Position numbers and translations under genes: made by a program. The notes under the pieces are model-generated. The model saw only the letters and a list, made by a program, of their open reading frames with translations, was not told where the DNA came from and searched no databases. Below are positions 21,717 through 30,307 of a DNA stretch of 36,372 nt, piece after piece (position 1 is the first letter of the stretch; every line of letters starts with the position of its first letter). Source of the stretch: a virus; IMG/VR virus record IMGVR_UViG_3300046167_000063, positions 1 through 36,372 of that record. One strand, written 5' to 3'.

Positions 21717-23741
21717 ATGGATTATGGTGACAATGACGTTTTGTCGAGTGACGAACACCTAGAAAACTGGGTAATGGCTAAGTGTGACTCATGGCGAGAT
21801 CATTATGAGTCTAATTATTCAGAAAGATTTGAAGAGTTTTACCGTTTATGGCGGGGTATCTGGGCAGCAGAGGACATGGAGCGCAAAAGTGAGCGTTCAC
21901 GTATCATCTCACCTGCATTACAGCAGGCTGTAGAGTCCAGTGTAGCAGAAATTGAGGAAGCAACCTTTGGTCGTGGTAGTTATTTTGACATTACCGACGA
22001 TATGGGTGACGCAGAGGCTCAAGATGTCGTTTATTTGCGACAAAAGCTGCATGAGGACTTTGAGAAGACACAGATACGCAAGCAAGTAGGTGAATGTCTT
22101 ATCAACAGTGCTGTGTTTGGTACTGGTGTAGCTGAAGTAGTGCTAGAGGAAGTCAAAGAGATGGCTCCTGCTACACAGCCTATCATGGACGGACAGCTAC
22201 AGGCAGTAGGTGTTAACGTAACAGACCGTACTGTAGTCAAACTACGCCCTGTAATGCCTCAGAACTTCCTAATTGACCCAGTAGCTACGTCCATTGAGGA
22301 CGCTATAGGCGTTGCTGTGGATGAGTTTGTGCCACGACACAAGGTACAACAGCTACAGGAAGAAGGTGTCTATAGGAACGTATACGTAGGTCAGGCAGCT
22401 AGTGACTACGACCTTGAGCCAGACCAAGACCTAACAAGCTATGACGATGACAAGGTACGCCTAACTAAGTACTACGGTCTTGTGCCTCGCTACTTGCTGG
22501 AGATTGGTGAGAAGGAAGCTCTGCTTGACGAAGACGAAGACATTGCTGATATTGAAGTAGAGGAACCAGAGAACGATGAAGAGGATGCCAGCTATTACGT
22601 GGAAGCTATTGTGGTTGTCGCTAATGGAGGCATCCTACTAAAAGCAGAAGCTAACCCATACATGATGCAGGATCGTCCTGTAGTAGCATTCCCTTGGGAT
22701 GTAGTGCCCGGTAGGTTCTGGGGCCGTGGTGTATGTGAGAAGGGCTACAACAGCCAGAAGGCTCTTGATACGGAGCTACGTGCACGTATTGATGCCCTAG
22801 CCCTAACAGTACACCCAATGATGGCTATGGACGCTACACGGCTTCCTAGAGGCTCTAGGCCAGAGGTACGCCCCGGTAAGATCATCTTGACCAATGGCGA
22901 CCCTAAGACTGTACTAAATCCATTTAACTTTGGTCAGGTTAGTCAGATTACTTTTGCACAGGCAGCAGAACTACAAAAGATGGTTCAGATGTCTACAGGT
23001 GCTATTGACTCTGCTGGTATCCCCGGTAGTATCAATGGTGACGCTACGGCTGCTGGTATCAGTATGTCCCTTGGTGCAATCATCAAGCGTCATAAGCGTA
23101 CCTTGATTAACTTCCAGCAGTCATTCTTAATCCCATTTGTCAAGAAGGCTGCTTGTCGTTACATGCAGTTTGACCCAGAGAACTACCCTGTCAAGGACTA
23201 CAAGTTTAACACTACGTCTACTCTAGGTATCATTGCCCGTGAGTACGAAGTAACGCAACTTGTGCAACTACTGCAAACCATGCCAGCAGAGTCTCCACTG
23301 TACAACACGTTAATCCAGTCAATCATTGACAACATGAACCTGTCTAACCGTGAAGAACTAATGGCTAAGTTGGCTCAGGCAGAGCAAGCCTCACAGCCTA
23401 CTGAAGAACAACAGCAGATGCAACAAGCGGCTGCACAGGCACAGATGGCCTTCCAGCAGTCACAGACAGCAGCACTTAACGGTCAGGCACAGGAGTCTAC
23501 TGCTAGAGCGCAGAAGATTGCTGTAGAGACACAGCTTGCACCACAGGAGCTACAGATTGACCAGATTAAGGCAGTCACAGCTAACCTGAAGGCAGGAGAC
23601 CAAGAGGACAAGGAGTTTGAGCGTCGTATGAAGATTGCTCAGACATTCTTGAAAGAGAAAGAGATTGACCTAAAGAATCAACCTCAGCAACCACAGCAAC
23701 CACAGCAACCCAGTCAACCCCTTAGACTGCAACAAGGATAA
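21717..23741 (+). CDS. Portal (head-tail connector) protein (674 aa)
   Basis: It follows TerL and precedes scaffold and capsid, the standard place for the portal. The N-terminal two thirds have the layout of large podovirus portals: a helical start (FEEFYRLWRGIWAAEDMERK), SRIISPALQQAVESS, then MPQNFLIDP and WDVVPGRFWGRGVCE. An acidic loop is at about 270-290. The C-terminal 120 residues are Gln-rich and end in PQQPQQPQQPSQP repeats, which may be flexible inside the capsid barrel. Confidence 0.9.
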   Translation: MDYGDNDVLSSDEHLENWVMAKCDSWRDHYESNYSERFEEFYRLWRGIWAAEDMERKSERSRIISPALQQAVESSVAEIEEATFGRGSYFDITDDMGDAEAQDVVYLRQKLHEDFEKTQIRKQVGECLINSAVFGTGVAEVVLEEVKEMAPATQPIMDGQLQAVGVNVTDRTVVKLRPVMPQNFLIDPVATSIEDAIGVAVDEFVPRHKVQQLQEEGVYRNVYVGQAASDYDLEPDQDLTSYDDDKVRLTKYYGLVPRYLLEIGEKEALLDEDEDIADIEVEEPENDEEDASYYVEAIVVVANGGILLKAEANPYMMQDRPVVAFPWDVVPGRFWGRGVCEKGYNSQKALDTELRARIDALALTVHPMMAMDATRLPRGSRPEVRPGKIILTNGDPKTVLNPFNFGQVSQITFAQAAELQKMVQMSTGAIDSAGIPGSINGDATAAGISMSLGAIIKRHKRTLINFQQSFLIPFVKKAACRYMQFDPENYPVKDYKFNTTSTLGIIAREYEVTQLVQLLQTMPAESPLYNTLIQSIIDNMNLSNREELMAKLAQAEQASQPTEEQQQMQQAAAQAQMAFQQSQTAALNGQAQESTARAQKIAVETQLAPQELQIDQIKAVTANLKAGDQEDKEFERRMKIAQTFLKEKEIDLKNQPQQPQQPQQPSQPLRLQQG

Positions 23742-23745
23742 ATTG

Positions 23746-23901
23746 ATGGTCGTAACACGTACAGAACTAACTCAAATAGTAGAGCAGGTCAACAAGAAGT
23801 TTGAAGAGCTAGAATCTAAGATTAAAGAGTTAGAGGCACTTAATGCTAAAGATACAGCACCACCTAGAAAAGTTACAAAACAAACACAGAAGGCGGCGTA
23901 A
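23746..23901 (+). CDS. Small coiled-coil protein (51 aa)
   Basis: ATG at 23746, five bases after the portal stop; the stop overlaps the next ATG (TAATG). A heptad-like helix (IVEQVNKKFEELESKIKELE) is followed by a basic tail. No family recognised. The tight spacing on both sides supports it. Confidence 0.7.
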   Translation: MVVTRTELTQIVEQVNKKFEELESKIKELEALNAKDTAPPRKVTKQTQKAA

Positions 23902-24185
23902 TGGCGAAAGAAAAAGATTCGCGTCTCCAACGTGCTGGAGTTAGCGGTTACAACAAACCTAAACGAACCCCTAACCATCCTACTAAATCTCATGTAGTAG
24001 TAGCTAAGGAAGGTGATAAAGTAAAGACCATCAGGTATGGTCAGCAAGGAGTCAGTGGCGCAGGGAAGAACCCTAAGACAGCCTCTGAAAAAGCAAGGCG
24101 TAAGTCGTTTAAAGCACGACATGCAAAGAATATAGCCAAGGGCAAGATGTCTGCGGCATATTGGGCCAATAAATCTAAGTGGTAG
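23901..24185 (+). CDS. Conserved phage protein of unknown function, DUF6321-like (94 aa)
   Basis: It is basic, with two blocks I recognise as recurrent in marine phages: GVSGYNKPKRTPNHPTKSHV near the N-terminus and KSFKARHAKNIAKGKMSAAY near the end. The DUF number is from memory. The location between portal and capsid suggests a minor head or DNA-associated protein. Confidence 0.75.
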   Translation: MAKEKDSRLQRAGVSGYNKPKRTPNHPTKSHVVVAKEGDKVKTIRYGQQGVSGAGKNPKTASEKARRKSFKARHAKNIAKGKMSAAYWANKSKW

Positions 24186-24198
24186 TAAGGAGAATACT

Positions 24199-24318
24199 AT
24201 GCCAATGGTAGGCGGAAAGAAGTACAGCTATACCCCTAAAGGTAAAGCAGCGGCAGCTAAAGCTCGCAAGCGTCAGAATATGAAGCCTAGAGCAACAGGC
24301 GGACGTAGAGGCCGCTAA
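24199..24318 (+). CDS. Very small basic protein (39 aa)
   Basis: A strong Shine-Dalgarno (AAGGAG) lies 7 nt before ATG 24199. The product (MPMVGGKKYSYTPKGKAAA..., ending TGGRRGR) is Lys/Ala/Gly-rich. Similar MPMVGGKKY peptides recur in marine phages as I recall. It may bind nucleic acid. It is below the usual gene-calling length. Confidence 0.75.
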   Translation: MPMVGGKKYSYTPKGKAAAAKARKRQNMKPRATGGRRGR

Positions 24319-24320
24319 TA

Positions 24321-24776
24321 ATGATAGCAGAGATAAGTGCAATTGTCGCTGGTGTTAACGCTGCAACATCTGCTATTAAGCGGGTAGCGGAGACAACCAA
24401 TGACATCTCAAGTATCTCTGGTTTCCTATCGTCCCTTGGTGGTGCAGAGGTTGAACTAGCAAGAGCGCAGAATGAAGGTAAGCTATCTGAAGCAGATGCT
24501 GTCAAAGCTGCACTAGCCAAGAAACAAATACAAGAGACTATGAAGGAGATTAAAGATCTCTTTACAGTCAGTGGTAACGGGCAGCTATACAACGAAGCTA
24601 TGGCTGCTATGGCTGAAGCAAGGAAGGCTAAACAACTAGAGTTAGCTAGGAAGGCAGCAGCTAAGAAACAATTTTGGAAGGAGGTTAAGCAGTACGCAGC
24701 TATCTTTAGCGTTGTGGTTATACTACTACCTATGATACTTGCGCTCCTGATAAATTTTTTATTAAAAAACACTTGA
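24321..24776 (+). CDS. Helical protein with C-terminal membrane segment (151 aa)
   Basis: ATG follows TAATA directly after the previous gene. A long Ala-rich helical region (about 40-115) leads to one hydrophobic segment (YAAIFSVVVILLPMILALLI, about 125-144) and a short basic tail. This tail-anchored form suggests a virion or lysis membrane protein; it could be a holin-like or spanin-like partner. Its TGA stop is inside the -35 of the next promoter. Confidence 0.65.
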   Translation: MIAEISAIVAGVNAATSAIKRVAETTNDISSISGFLSSLGGAEVELARAQNEGKLSEADAVKAALAKKQIQETMKEIKDLFTVSGNGQLYNEAMAAMAEARKAKQLELARKAAAKKQFWKEVKQYAAIFSVVVILLPMILALLINFLLKNT

Positions 24777-24801
24777 CAAATGAGTCAAAGTATGCTATAA
24801 T
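24773..24801 (+). promoter_or_regulatory. Consensus sigma70 promoter for the scaffold-capsid operon
   Basis: TTGACA (24773-24778), 17 nt and TATAAT (24796-24801) with an extended -10 (TGC before TATAAT). ACTTGACAAATGA and TATGCTATAAT are shared with the promoter at 19078. AAGTATTCTT recurs downstream (24824-24833), and GTACATTAGTGTAC lies between them. Confidence 0.92.
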
Positions 24802-24851
24802 GTATAGGTACATTAGTGTACGTAAGTATTCTTTAACAAAGGTAAAATACA

Positions 24852-25115
24852 ATGACTCAAGAGTTAGAAACATATTTTAACAATTACTTCTCAATGTTTC
24901 GTTCAGAAGGCTGGAAACAGCTAATCTCTGACTTACAGGGTAATGTTGGACAGATCAACTCAGTAGAGATGACTACGGATAACGATAACTTGAACTTCCG
25001 TAAGGGACAGTTAGCTATCCTAGCAACCATACTTAATCTTGAAACACAGATTGACAATGCTCAATCACAGGCAGAATCAGAAGACTCTGAGGAAGCTGTA
25101 GATGAGGTTGTTTGA
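24852..25115 (+). CDS. Hypothetical acidic protein (87 aa)
   Basis: First gene after the promoter at 24773. AAAGGT lies about 10 nt before ATG. The sequence has an aromatic helical start (LETYFNNYFSMFRSEGWKQL), the block NLNFRKGQLAILATI, and an acidic tail. No family name known to me. It overlaps the next gene by 14 nt. Confidence 0.75.
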   Translation: MTQELETYFNNYFSMFRSEGWKQLISDLQGNVGQINSVEMTTDNDNLNFRKGQLAILATILNLETQIDNAQSQAESEDSEEAVDEVV

Positions 25116-25326
25116 TTTTAGATGCCCTTGCGGTAAACTGTTTGAAGATTTAGTTAAGTCTGATGTCACAACTTCTAGGTGCAGTTGTGGCTTGGACGCT
25201 AAACGTGTTATCTCCCCGGTGAGATCTAATCTTGAAGGTATCAGTGGAGACTTCCCTGATGCACATGACAGATGGGTTAAGCGTAGGGAACAACACATGG
25301 CACATGAACGAAGGCAAACCTCGTAG
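25102..25326 (+). CDS. FmdB-like zinc-ribbon protein (74 aa)
   Basis: Two CxC pairs, C8/C10 (FRCPCG) and C27/C29 (SRCSCG), followed by AKRVISPV, match the FmdB-type putative regulatory zinc ribbon that many phages carry near their structural genes. The C-terminus is basic and His-rich. The role is unknown. Confidence 0.8.
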   Translation: MRLFDFRCPCGKLFEDLVKSDVTTSRCSCGLDAKRVISPVRSNLEGISGDFPDAHDRWVKRREQHMAHERRQTS

Positions 25327-25375
25327 AGAACCTTCATAATAAAAACCTCCACAATACTAAGGTACGGAGTTAATA

Positions 25376-26164
25376 ATGGCTAAGATTATTGAACCTGAGC
25401 GTCAGGATAATCAAGAAGATAACGAACAGCAACTAGAGATGTTTGCACAACCAGAGGAACAACAGGCAACCCCTGAACCACAGGAACCTGAGATACCTGA
25501 TAAGTACAAAGGCAAGACTGCTGAAGAGCTTGTACAGATGCACCAAGAAGCTGAGAAGCTATTGGGCCGACAGAGTTCTGAAGTAGGTGAGCTACGTAAA
25601 GTTGTTGATACGTATATCCAGACACAACTCACAGAAGATACGCAACAAGCACCCCAACAAGACGAAGAAGTAGATTGGTTTACAGACCCTGATAAGGCTG
25701 TAGACAGGGCTATTCAGAACCATCCTAAGATTAAGGAAGCTGAAGCCGTAACGCAACAGTATCGTGCAAGCACTGCACTATCAGAGCTACAACGTAAGCA
25801 CCCTGATATGCAACAGATTTTGCAGGATAATAACTTTGCTGAATGGATTAAGGCATCTAATGTTAGGACTAAGCTGTTTGTAGCAGCAGACCAGCAGTAC
25901 GACAGTGAAGCCGCTGATGAGCTATTTAGCTTGTGGAAAGAGCGACAGAACATTGTACAGCAGACTGCCGCTGTAGAGGAGCAATCCCGTAAGCAAGCAG
26001 TTAAGGCAGCAGCCACAGGTAATGCCAGTGGCAGTACTGAATCAGCACCTAAGAAGATCTACCGACGCGCAGACATTATTAACCTTATGAGAACCGACCC
26101 TGACCGCTATGCTGCTCTACAACCAGAGATTATGAAGGCATACGCAGAAAAAAGGGTCAGATAG
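25376..26164 (+). CDS. Capsid scaffolding protein (262 aa)
   Basis: It lies immediately before the major capsid gene. The product is acidic and Glu/Gln-rich at the N-terminus (QEDNEQQLEMFAQPEEQQAT), helical through the middle with a coiled-coil-like stretch, and ends in a basic segment (KAYAEKRVR). This is the usual build of podovirus scaffolds, whose basic C-terminus contacts the coat protein. Assignment rests on position and composition. Confidence 0.85.
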   Translation: MAKIIEPERQDNQEDNEQQLEMFAQPEEQQATPEPQEPEIPDKYKGKTAEELVQMHQEAEKLLGRQSSEVGELRKVVDTYIQTQLTEDTQQAPQQDEEVDWFTDPDKAVDRAIQNHPKIKEAEAVTQQYRASTALSELQRKHPDMQQILQDNNFAEWIKASNVRTKLFVAADQQYDSEAADELFSLWKERQNIVQQTAAVEEQSRKQAVKAAATGNASGSTESAPKKIYRRADIINLMRTDPDRYAALQPEIMKAYAEKRVR

Positions 26165-26186
26165 TATATCTTAGGAGATATTTATT

Positions 26187-27152
26187 ATGACTGATTCAGT
26201 ATATCCCGCAACTGGCGGGTTCGTTGACAACACTAGCGCAGCTACTTTCATTCCAGAAATTTGGAGTGATGAGATTGTTGCAGCCTACCAGAAGAACCTC
26301 GTATTGGCAAACCTTGTCAAGAAGATGTCTATGGCTGGCAAGAAGGGTGATACCATCCATGTGCCTAAGCCTGTCCGTGGTGATGCTCACGCTAAAGCTG
26401 AGAACACTGCTGTAACGGTTCAGAACGCTACGGAAGGTGAAGTGCAAATCTCTATTGACAAGCACTTTGAATACTCACGTCTGATTGAAGACATTACGGA
26501 CGTACAGGCTCTTAGCTCACTACGTCAGTTTTACACGGAAGATGCTGGTTACGCTTTGGCTAAGCAAGTTGACACCGACCTTCACGGCTTGGCTACTGGC
26601 CTTGGTTCTGCTGGTACGTCTTCTACAACTTACCTCAACAACGGCGGTACGTTCTTTGTAGACGCTACCAACGGCCTGTCTACCTATACGGCTGACACTG
26701 TAACCACTGCTGATGTATTCACTGACGCTGGTTTCCGTGCTATCATCCAGAAGCTAGACGATGCTGACGTACCAATGGAAAACCGTTGCTTCGTCATTCC
26801 TCCTTCAGTACGCAACACCATCATGGGTATTGACCGTTACGTAAGTTCTGACTTTGTAAACAACGGTCAGGTAACTGGTGGTCAGATTGGTCAACTGTAC
26901 GGCATTGACGTATTTGTTAGCACCAACTGCCCTGTTGTTGAAGCTGCTGCTGATAACTCTGCTTCAGCTGTAGACTCTTTGGGCGCATTGCTGTTCCAGA
27001 AGGATGCAATTGTAATGGCTGAGCAACTGGGAGTTCGTTCTCAGACTCAGTACAAGCAAGAGTTCCTTGCTAACCTGTTCACCTCAGATACTCTGTACGG
27101 CGTAAACGTACTGCGTCCTGAGTCAGGTTTGACTTTGGTTGTTCCTAAGTAA
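26187..27152 (+). CDS. Major capsid protein (321 aa)
   Basis: A strong AGGAG lies about 10 nt before ATG. Order scaffold-capsid-terminator, length, and the pattern FIPEIWSDEIVAAYQKNLVL, then GDTIHVPKP, EVQISIDKHFEYSRLIED and a C-terminal GVNVLRPESGLTLV fit an HK97-fold coat protein as seen in marine podoviruses. The codon choice looks more C-ending than in neighbours (GAC, AAC, CGT), as expected for the most abundant protein. Confidence 0.92.
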   Translation: MTDSVYPATGGFVDNTSAATFIPEIWSDEIVAAYQKNLVLANLVKKMSMAGKKGDTIHVPKPVRGDAHAKAENTAVTVQNATEGEVQISIDKHFEYSRLIEDITDVQALSSLRQFYTEDAGYALAKQVDTDLHGLATGLGSAGTSSTTYLNNGGTFFVDATNGLSTYTADTVTTADVFTDAGFRAIIQKLDDADVPMENRCFVIPPSVRNTIMGIDRYVSSDFVNNGQVTGGQIGQLYGIDVFVSTNCPVVEAAADNSASAVDSLGALLFQKDAIVMAEQLGVRSQTQYKQEFLANLFTSDTLYGVNVLRPESGLTLVVPK

Positions 27153-27161
27153 CAATCATTT

Positions 27162-27200
27162 AGCTGGGGGCTGCTACGGTGGCCCCTTAGCTTTATCTTT
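27162..27200 (+). terminator. Intrinsic terminator after the major capsid gene
   Basis: AGCT-G-GGGGC (27162-27171) pairs with GCCCC-TT-AGCT (27182-27192) around a ten-base loop, followed by TTATCTTT. Placement right after the coat gene matches T7, where a terminator lowers transcription of downstream tail genes. Confidence 0.75.
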
Positions 27201-27212
27201 AAGGAGTGTAAC

Positions 27213-27557
27213 ATGTGGCAAGCGTTGATTGGCCCTGTAGCTAACTTAGCTGGTACTTTTCTTAAAAATAAAGCTGCTGAAAAACAAGCTGTCCATGAGT
27301 CCAAAATGCGTAAGATTAATGCTGACGCAGACTGGGAAACTCAACAAGCCGCTGCATCACAGTCCTCATGGAAGGACGAATGGTTTGCAGTTATTTTGAG
27401 TTTACCTTTAATTGGAGCCTTCATCCCTGATATGGTTCCCTATGTACAAGAAGGGTTTTCCGTATTGTCTACTATGCCTGACTACTACAAAGCATTCTTA
27501 GGTGGCGCTATAGCTGCCAGCTTTGGTATCAAAACTTTGTCTCACTGGGGTAAGTAA
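27213..27557 (+). CDS. Holin, 3-TM GTA type (114 aa)
   Basis: AAGGAG lies 7 nt before ATG. The sequence has an N-terminal amphipathic stretch, a charged middle, then WKDEWFAVILSLPLIGAFIP and AFLGGAIAASFGIKTLSHWG. That pattern is the GTA/phage 3-TM holin family (family from memory), which forms inner-membrane lesions that release the M15 endolysin. It is located after the capsid terminator, away from the endolysin. Confidence 0.75.
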   Translation: MWQALIGPVANLAGTFLKNKAAEKQAVHESKMRKINADADWETQQAAASQSSWKDEWFAVILSLPLIGAFIPDMVPYVQEGFSVLSTMPDYYKAFLGGAIAASFGIKTLSHWGK

Positions 27558-30307
27558 TGTTTCAAATAACTATACCCGGAGGATTGTTTGGTAGTGGAGG
27601 CTTTGACCCTGTTGCTCTACAAAGACAAGCAGAAGAACGAGGCAGAGCAGAGCGTGAATACCAAGCTGCTGAGGCGGCTAAACTTGCTGCACTAAAAGAA
27701 GAAGTAGCTGAACGTAATAGGCTAAAAGCAGAAGCAGATGCAGCTAAAGCAGCACGATTACAGCCTGCAAACATATCCTCTTACTACGATGCCCTACGTG
27801 CTGGAGAAGATCCATCAAAGTTTGCTGACATCCTTCAAGGCTCTTTATCAGACCAAGGCTATATTACATCCGGCGCTGACATGGCTGAAGCAGGCGCATA
27901 CGCTCCTGTAGAAGATTTATTTATTGTCCCCGGTGGCATAGACAAGAGTAACGTAGGTGAGTTTGCATTTGACAAGACCCTAGAAGATTTTAAGGGTTAT
28001 GACTTTGACTACGGCAATATCTCTAATGAGAACCTAAAGAAGTTCCAAGAAGAACTTATGCCTGTCATGGCTCCAGAGGTGGCACAGGCACAGCTAGAAG
28101 GTCAGAGTTATCAGAATGCACTGATACAGGCTTATGAACGCTCACCTGAAGTACAGAAGATATATGCCAAATATGACATATCTCCACAGCGCATAAGCCG
28201 TAACAACGCATCTGAGTACGTATACGATCCTTTTACTTTTGGTGAGATACAGACTGTAGATCGTAGTCCGGGCGTTAGTGATATTGTAAGAGGAGTGGGT
28301 ACTTCTTTAATAGGCGGTGCTTTGCTTGGGCCGTTAGCAGGAGCCTTAACTTCAGGTGCGCCAGCGGCACTACAGCCTGCTCTTACAGGCGCTTTAACAT
28401 CAGCGGCTACAGGTGGTGATCCTCTTACAGGGGCGCTTACAGGCGGCTTAGGTGGTCTTGCAGAGCCTGTTATATCTGGAGCAGACTTAGGTACTTTTGG
28501 TACTGCTGGCGCTGAAGGGCTTAGCTCTGCTGCTATTGCTGGTCTTACAGGCGGCGACCCACTGACAGCAGGATTGACTGCTGCTGGTACATCTCTTGGC
28601 AGAGGTGTATTAGAGGACATAAAAGAAGATCGTTTAGCAGAGTTTAGAGAAGATGTAGGAGCTATTGAAGTTCCTGAGTTACCTGAGTTTGACGTAAGTG
28701 CTGGTTCAGGAGACTTACCTTTTGATGTTGATTTAGAGTCAGCAGTAGAAGATGCAGCCTTTAGAGCAGAAGTAGCCGGTATCACAGTACCGGAAATACC
28801 AGAGTTTGACGAGATATCTTTTGAAGGTCTTGTTCCTCCTAGTATTGAAGTTGGTTCTCCTAGGACACCTACGGCTTTACCTACTGAAGATTTTACAACT
28901 TTTGGTTTAGGTGACTCTTTTGTATATAGGCCGGGTGCTGATACTACAGGTTTATTGACTTCTAACAGATTTATAGAGCAGCCGCCTGTTGTATCTATTG
29001 AAGAAGACCCTGAGCTAACAACAGTTGGAGAATACAGGCAGTTATATCCAGACTTTGTTACTGAACCAATAGCGCCAGTGCCTCCTACACTGGAACCTGA
29101 TGTAGACTTAACACCTCCAGAAATTACTCCTCCTGATATTTCAGAAGTTGTGCCGCCAGAGTTTGAACAGCCTCCTTTAGACATAGCTCCTCCAGTTATA
29201 CAGCCTGAGCCTATACGTATACCTGCTCCTTTTGAAGGCGGCGGTGGCGGAGCAGCAGGAGGCCCAGTTACAAGCGGATTATTGACAAGTGGTAGTGTAA
29301 CTAATGCTTTACTTACAGGAAACTTTAGTGATTTAGGGGCACCAGCACCAGCGCCTGCTCCTGCTCCTGCACCTATTCCTCAGCCTGCTCCAGAACCTGC
29401 TGCACCAGTACCAACACCAACATTGGCTCCAGCACCTACACCAGAGCCTACACCAGAGCCTATAGGTGTAGAGCCTCCTGTAGAAGTTTCAGAGCCTTCA
29501 CCGGAGCCTGTAGAAGCCGCAGAGCCTACAGATATATTTACAGACACTACAGATGTTTTTGCAGACACTGCACAGCCTGTAGACACTGTAGAGCCTGTAG
29601 ACAGCACACCTTTTGGTGAAGGAGACCTTGCTACTGCTAGAGAAGAAGGTTTAGCTGAAGGTCAGGAAGGATTAGCTGAAGCAATACAAAGATCTAATGA
29701 GCTTACAGAAACTCTTGAGTCTACAAAAGCAGACTTAGCAGAGCAACGTGATGTAACTCAGGCACTACAGACAGACATTGATGGTCTGAATGAAGCAGTT
29801 ACTGGATTGACAGGTACTGTAAATAGTTTAGAAGGGAAACTAAGCGAGGCTCAAAAAGCTAGAGAAGCTGCTGTACAACAAGGCAATCAAAAACTTGCTG
29901 AATCTATAACTAAATATGAAGGTTTATTAGAGCAACAGATATCAAGCTCTAAAAAAATCTTAGCTGATGCTATAGAAGCTGGAGATACTAAAGTAGATGA
30001 AGCTGTAGCTGCGGGTAAAGCTGCTGTAGATGAAGCAGTAGCAGCAGGTAAAGCTCTTGGTGAAGCTAAGTACGGTGAAGGGTTAGGCACAGGCAGAGGC
30101 CAAGGTGCAGGGGCTGGCATAGGTCTAGGCTTAGGTGTAGGTCTTCTTAGTCAAATGTTGGGTGGAGATACTACGTATACTCCTAAAGACTTTGAAGACT
30201 ATAAGTTTAGAAAAACATATGAAGCACCTGAGTTACTGGAAAGAACACTTCCTTTACAAGGTTATCAAGCCCCTGTCTCCTTAAATTTATTTAGAGGATT
30301 TGTATGA
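27557..30307 (+). CDS. Large Pro/Ala-rich coiled-coil structural protein (916 aa, unknown)
   Basis: Coupled by TAATG upstream and ATGA downstream. Regions visible: a charged Ala/Glu helix (about 10-70); a globular part to about 230; a Gly/Ala/Thr-rich low-complexity part (about 240-350); an acidic part with repeated EVPELPEF/ITVPEIPEFD; a Pro-rich linker (PAPAPAPAPAPIPQPAPEP, about 595-650); a coiled coil (LTETLESTKADLAEQRDVTQ, about 715-790); VDEAVAAGKA repeats (about 815-840); and a Gly-rich hydrophobic end. It lies between holin and tail tubular A, so a virion part is likely, for example an internal or tail-vertex protein. I recognise no family. Confidence 0.65.
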   Translation: MFQITIPGGLFGSGGFDPVALQRQAEERGRAEREYQAAEAAKLAALKEEVAERNRLKAEADAAKAARLQPANISSYYDALRAGEDPSKFADILQGSLSDQGYITSGADMAEAGAYAPVEDLFIVPGGIDKSNVGEFAFDKTLEDFKGYDFDYGNISNENLKKFQEELMPVMAPEVAQAQLEGQSYQNALIQAYERSPEVQKIYAKYDISPQRISRNNASEYVYDPFTFGEIQTVDRSPGVSDIVRGVGTSLIGGALLGPLAGALTSGAPAALQPALTGALTSAATGGDPLTGALTGGLGGLAEPVISGADLGTFGTAGAEGLSSAAIAGLTGGDPLTAGLTAAGTSLGRGVLEDIKEDRLAEFREDVGAIEVPELPEFDVSAGSGDLPFDVDLESAVEDAAFRAEVAGITVPEIPEFDEISFEGLVPPSIEVGSPRTPTALPTEDFTTFGLGDSFVYRPGADTTGLLTSNRFIEQPPVVSIEEDPELTTVGEYRQLYPDFVTEPIAPVPPTLEPDVDLTPPEITPPDISEVVPPEFEQPPLDIAPPVIQPEPIRIPAPFEGGGGGAAGGPVTSGLLTSGSVTNALLTGNFSDLGAPAPAPAPAPAPIPQPAPEPAAPVPTPTLAPAPTPEPTPEPIGVEPPVEVSEPSPEPVEAAEPTDIFTDTTDVFADTAQPVDTVEPVDSTPFGEGDLATAREEGLAEGQEGLAEAIQRSNELTETLESTKADLAEQRDVTQALQTDIDGLNEAVTGLTGTVNSLEGKLSEAQKAREAAVQQGNQKLAESITKYEGLLEQQISSSKKILADAIEAGDTKVDEAVAAGKAAVDEAVAAGKALGEAKYGEGLGTGRGQGAGAGIGLGLGVGLLSQMLGGDTTYTPKDFEDYKFRKTYEAPELLERTLPLQGYQAPVSLNLFRGFV

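Noticed and set aside
27007-27017. GCAATTGTAAT in the major capsid gene as a seventh palindrome copy
   Set aside because: Only half of the palindrome matches and it is inside coding sequence.
28132-29184. 350-residue open frame on the minus strand
   Set aside because: It is antisense to the 916-residue gene. Its Ser/Gly/Pro-rich sequence mirrors the Pro/Ala/Thr-rich codons on the other strand, and it has no start context.
29341-29480. Tandem-looking repeat (CCAGCACCAGCGCCTGCTCC-type)
   Set aside because: It encodes the Pro/Ala linker of the 916-residue protein, so it is coding low complexity, not a DNA repeat element or CRISPR.
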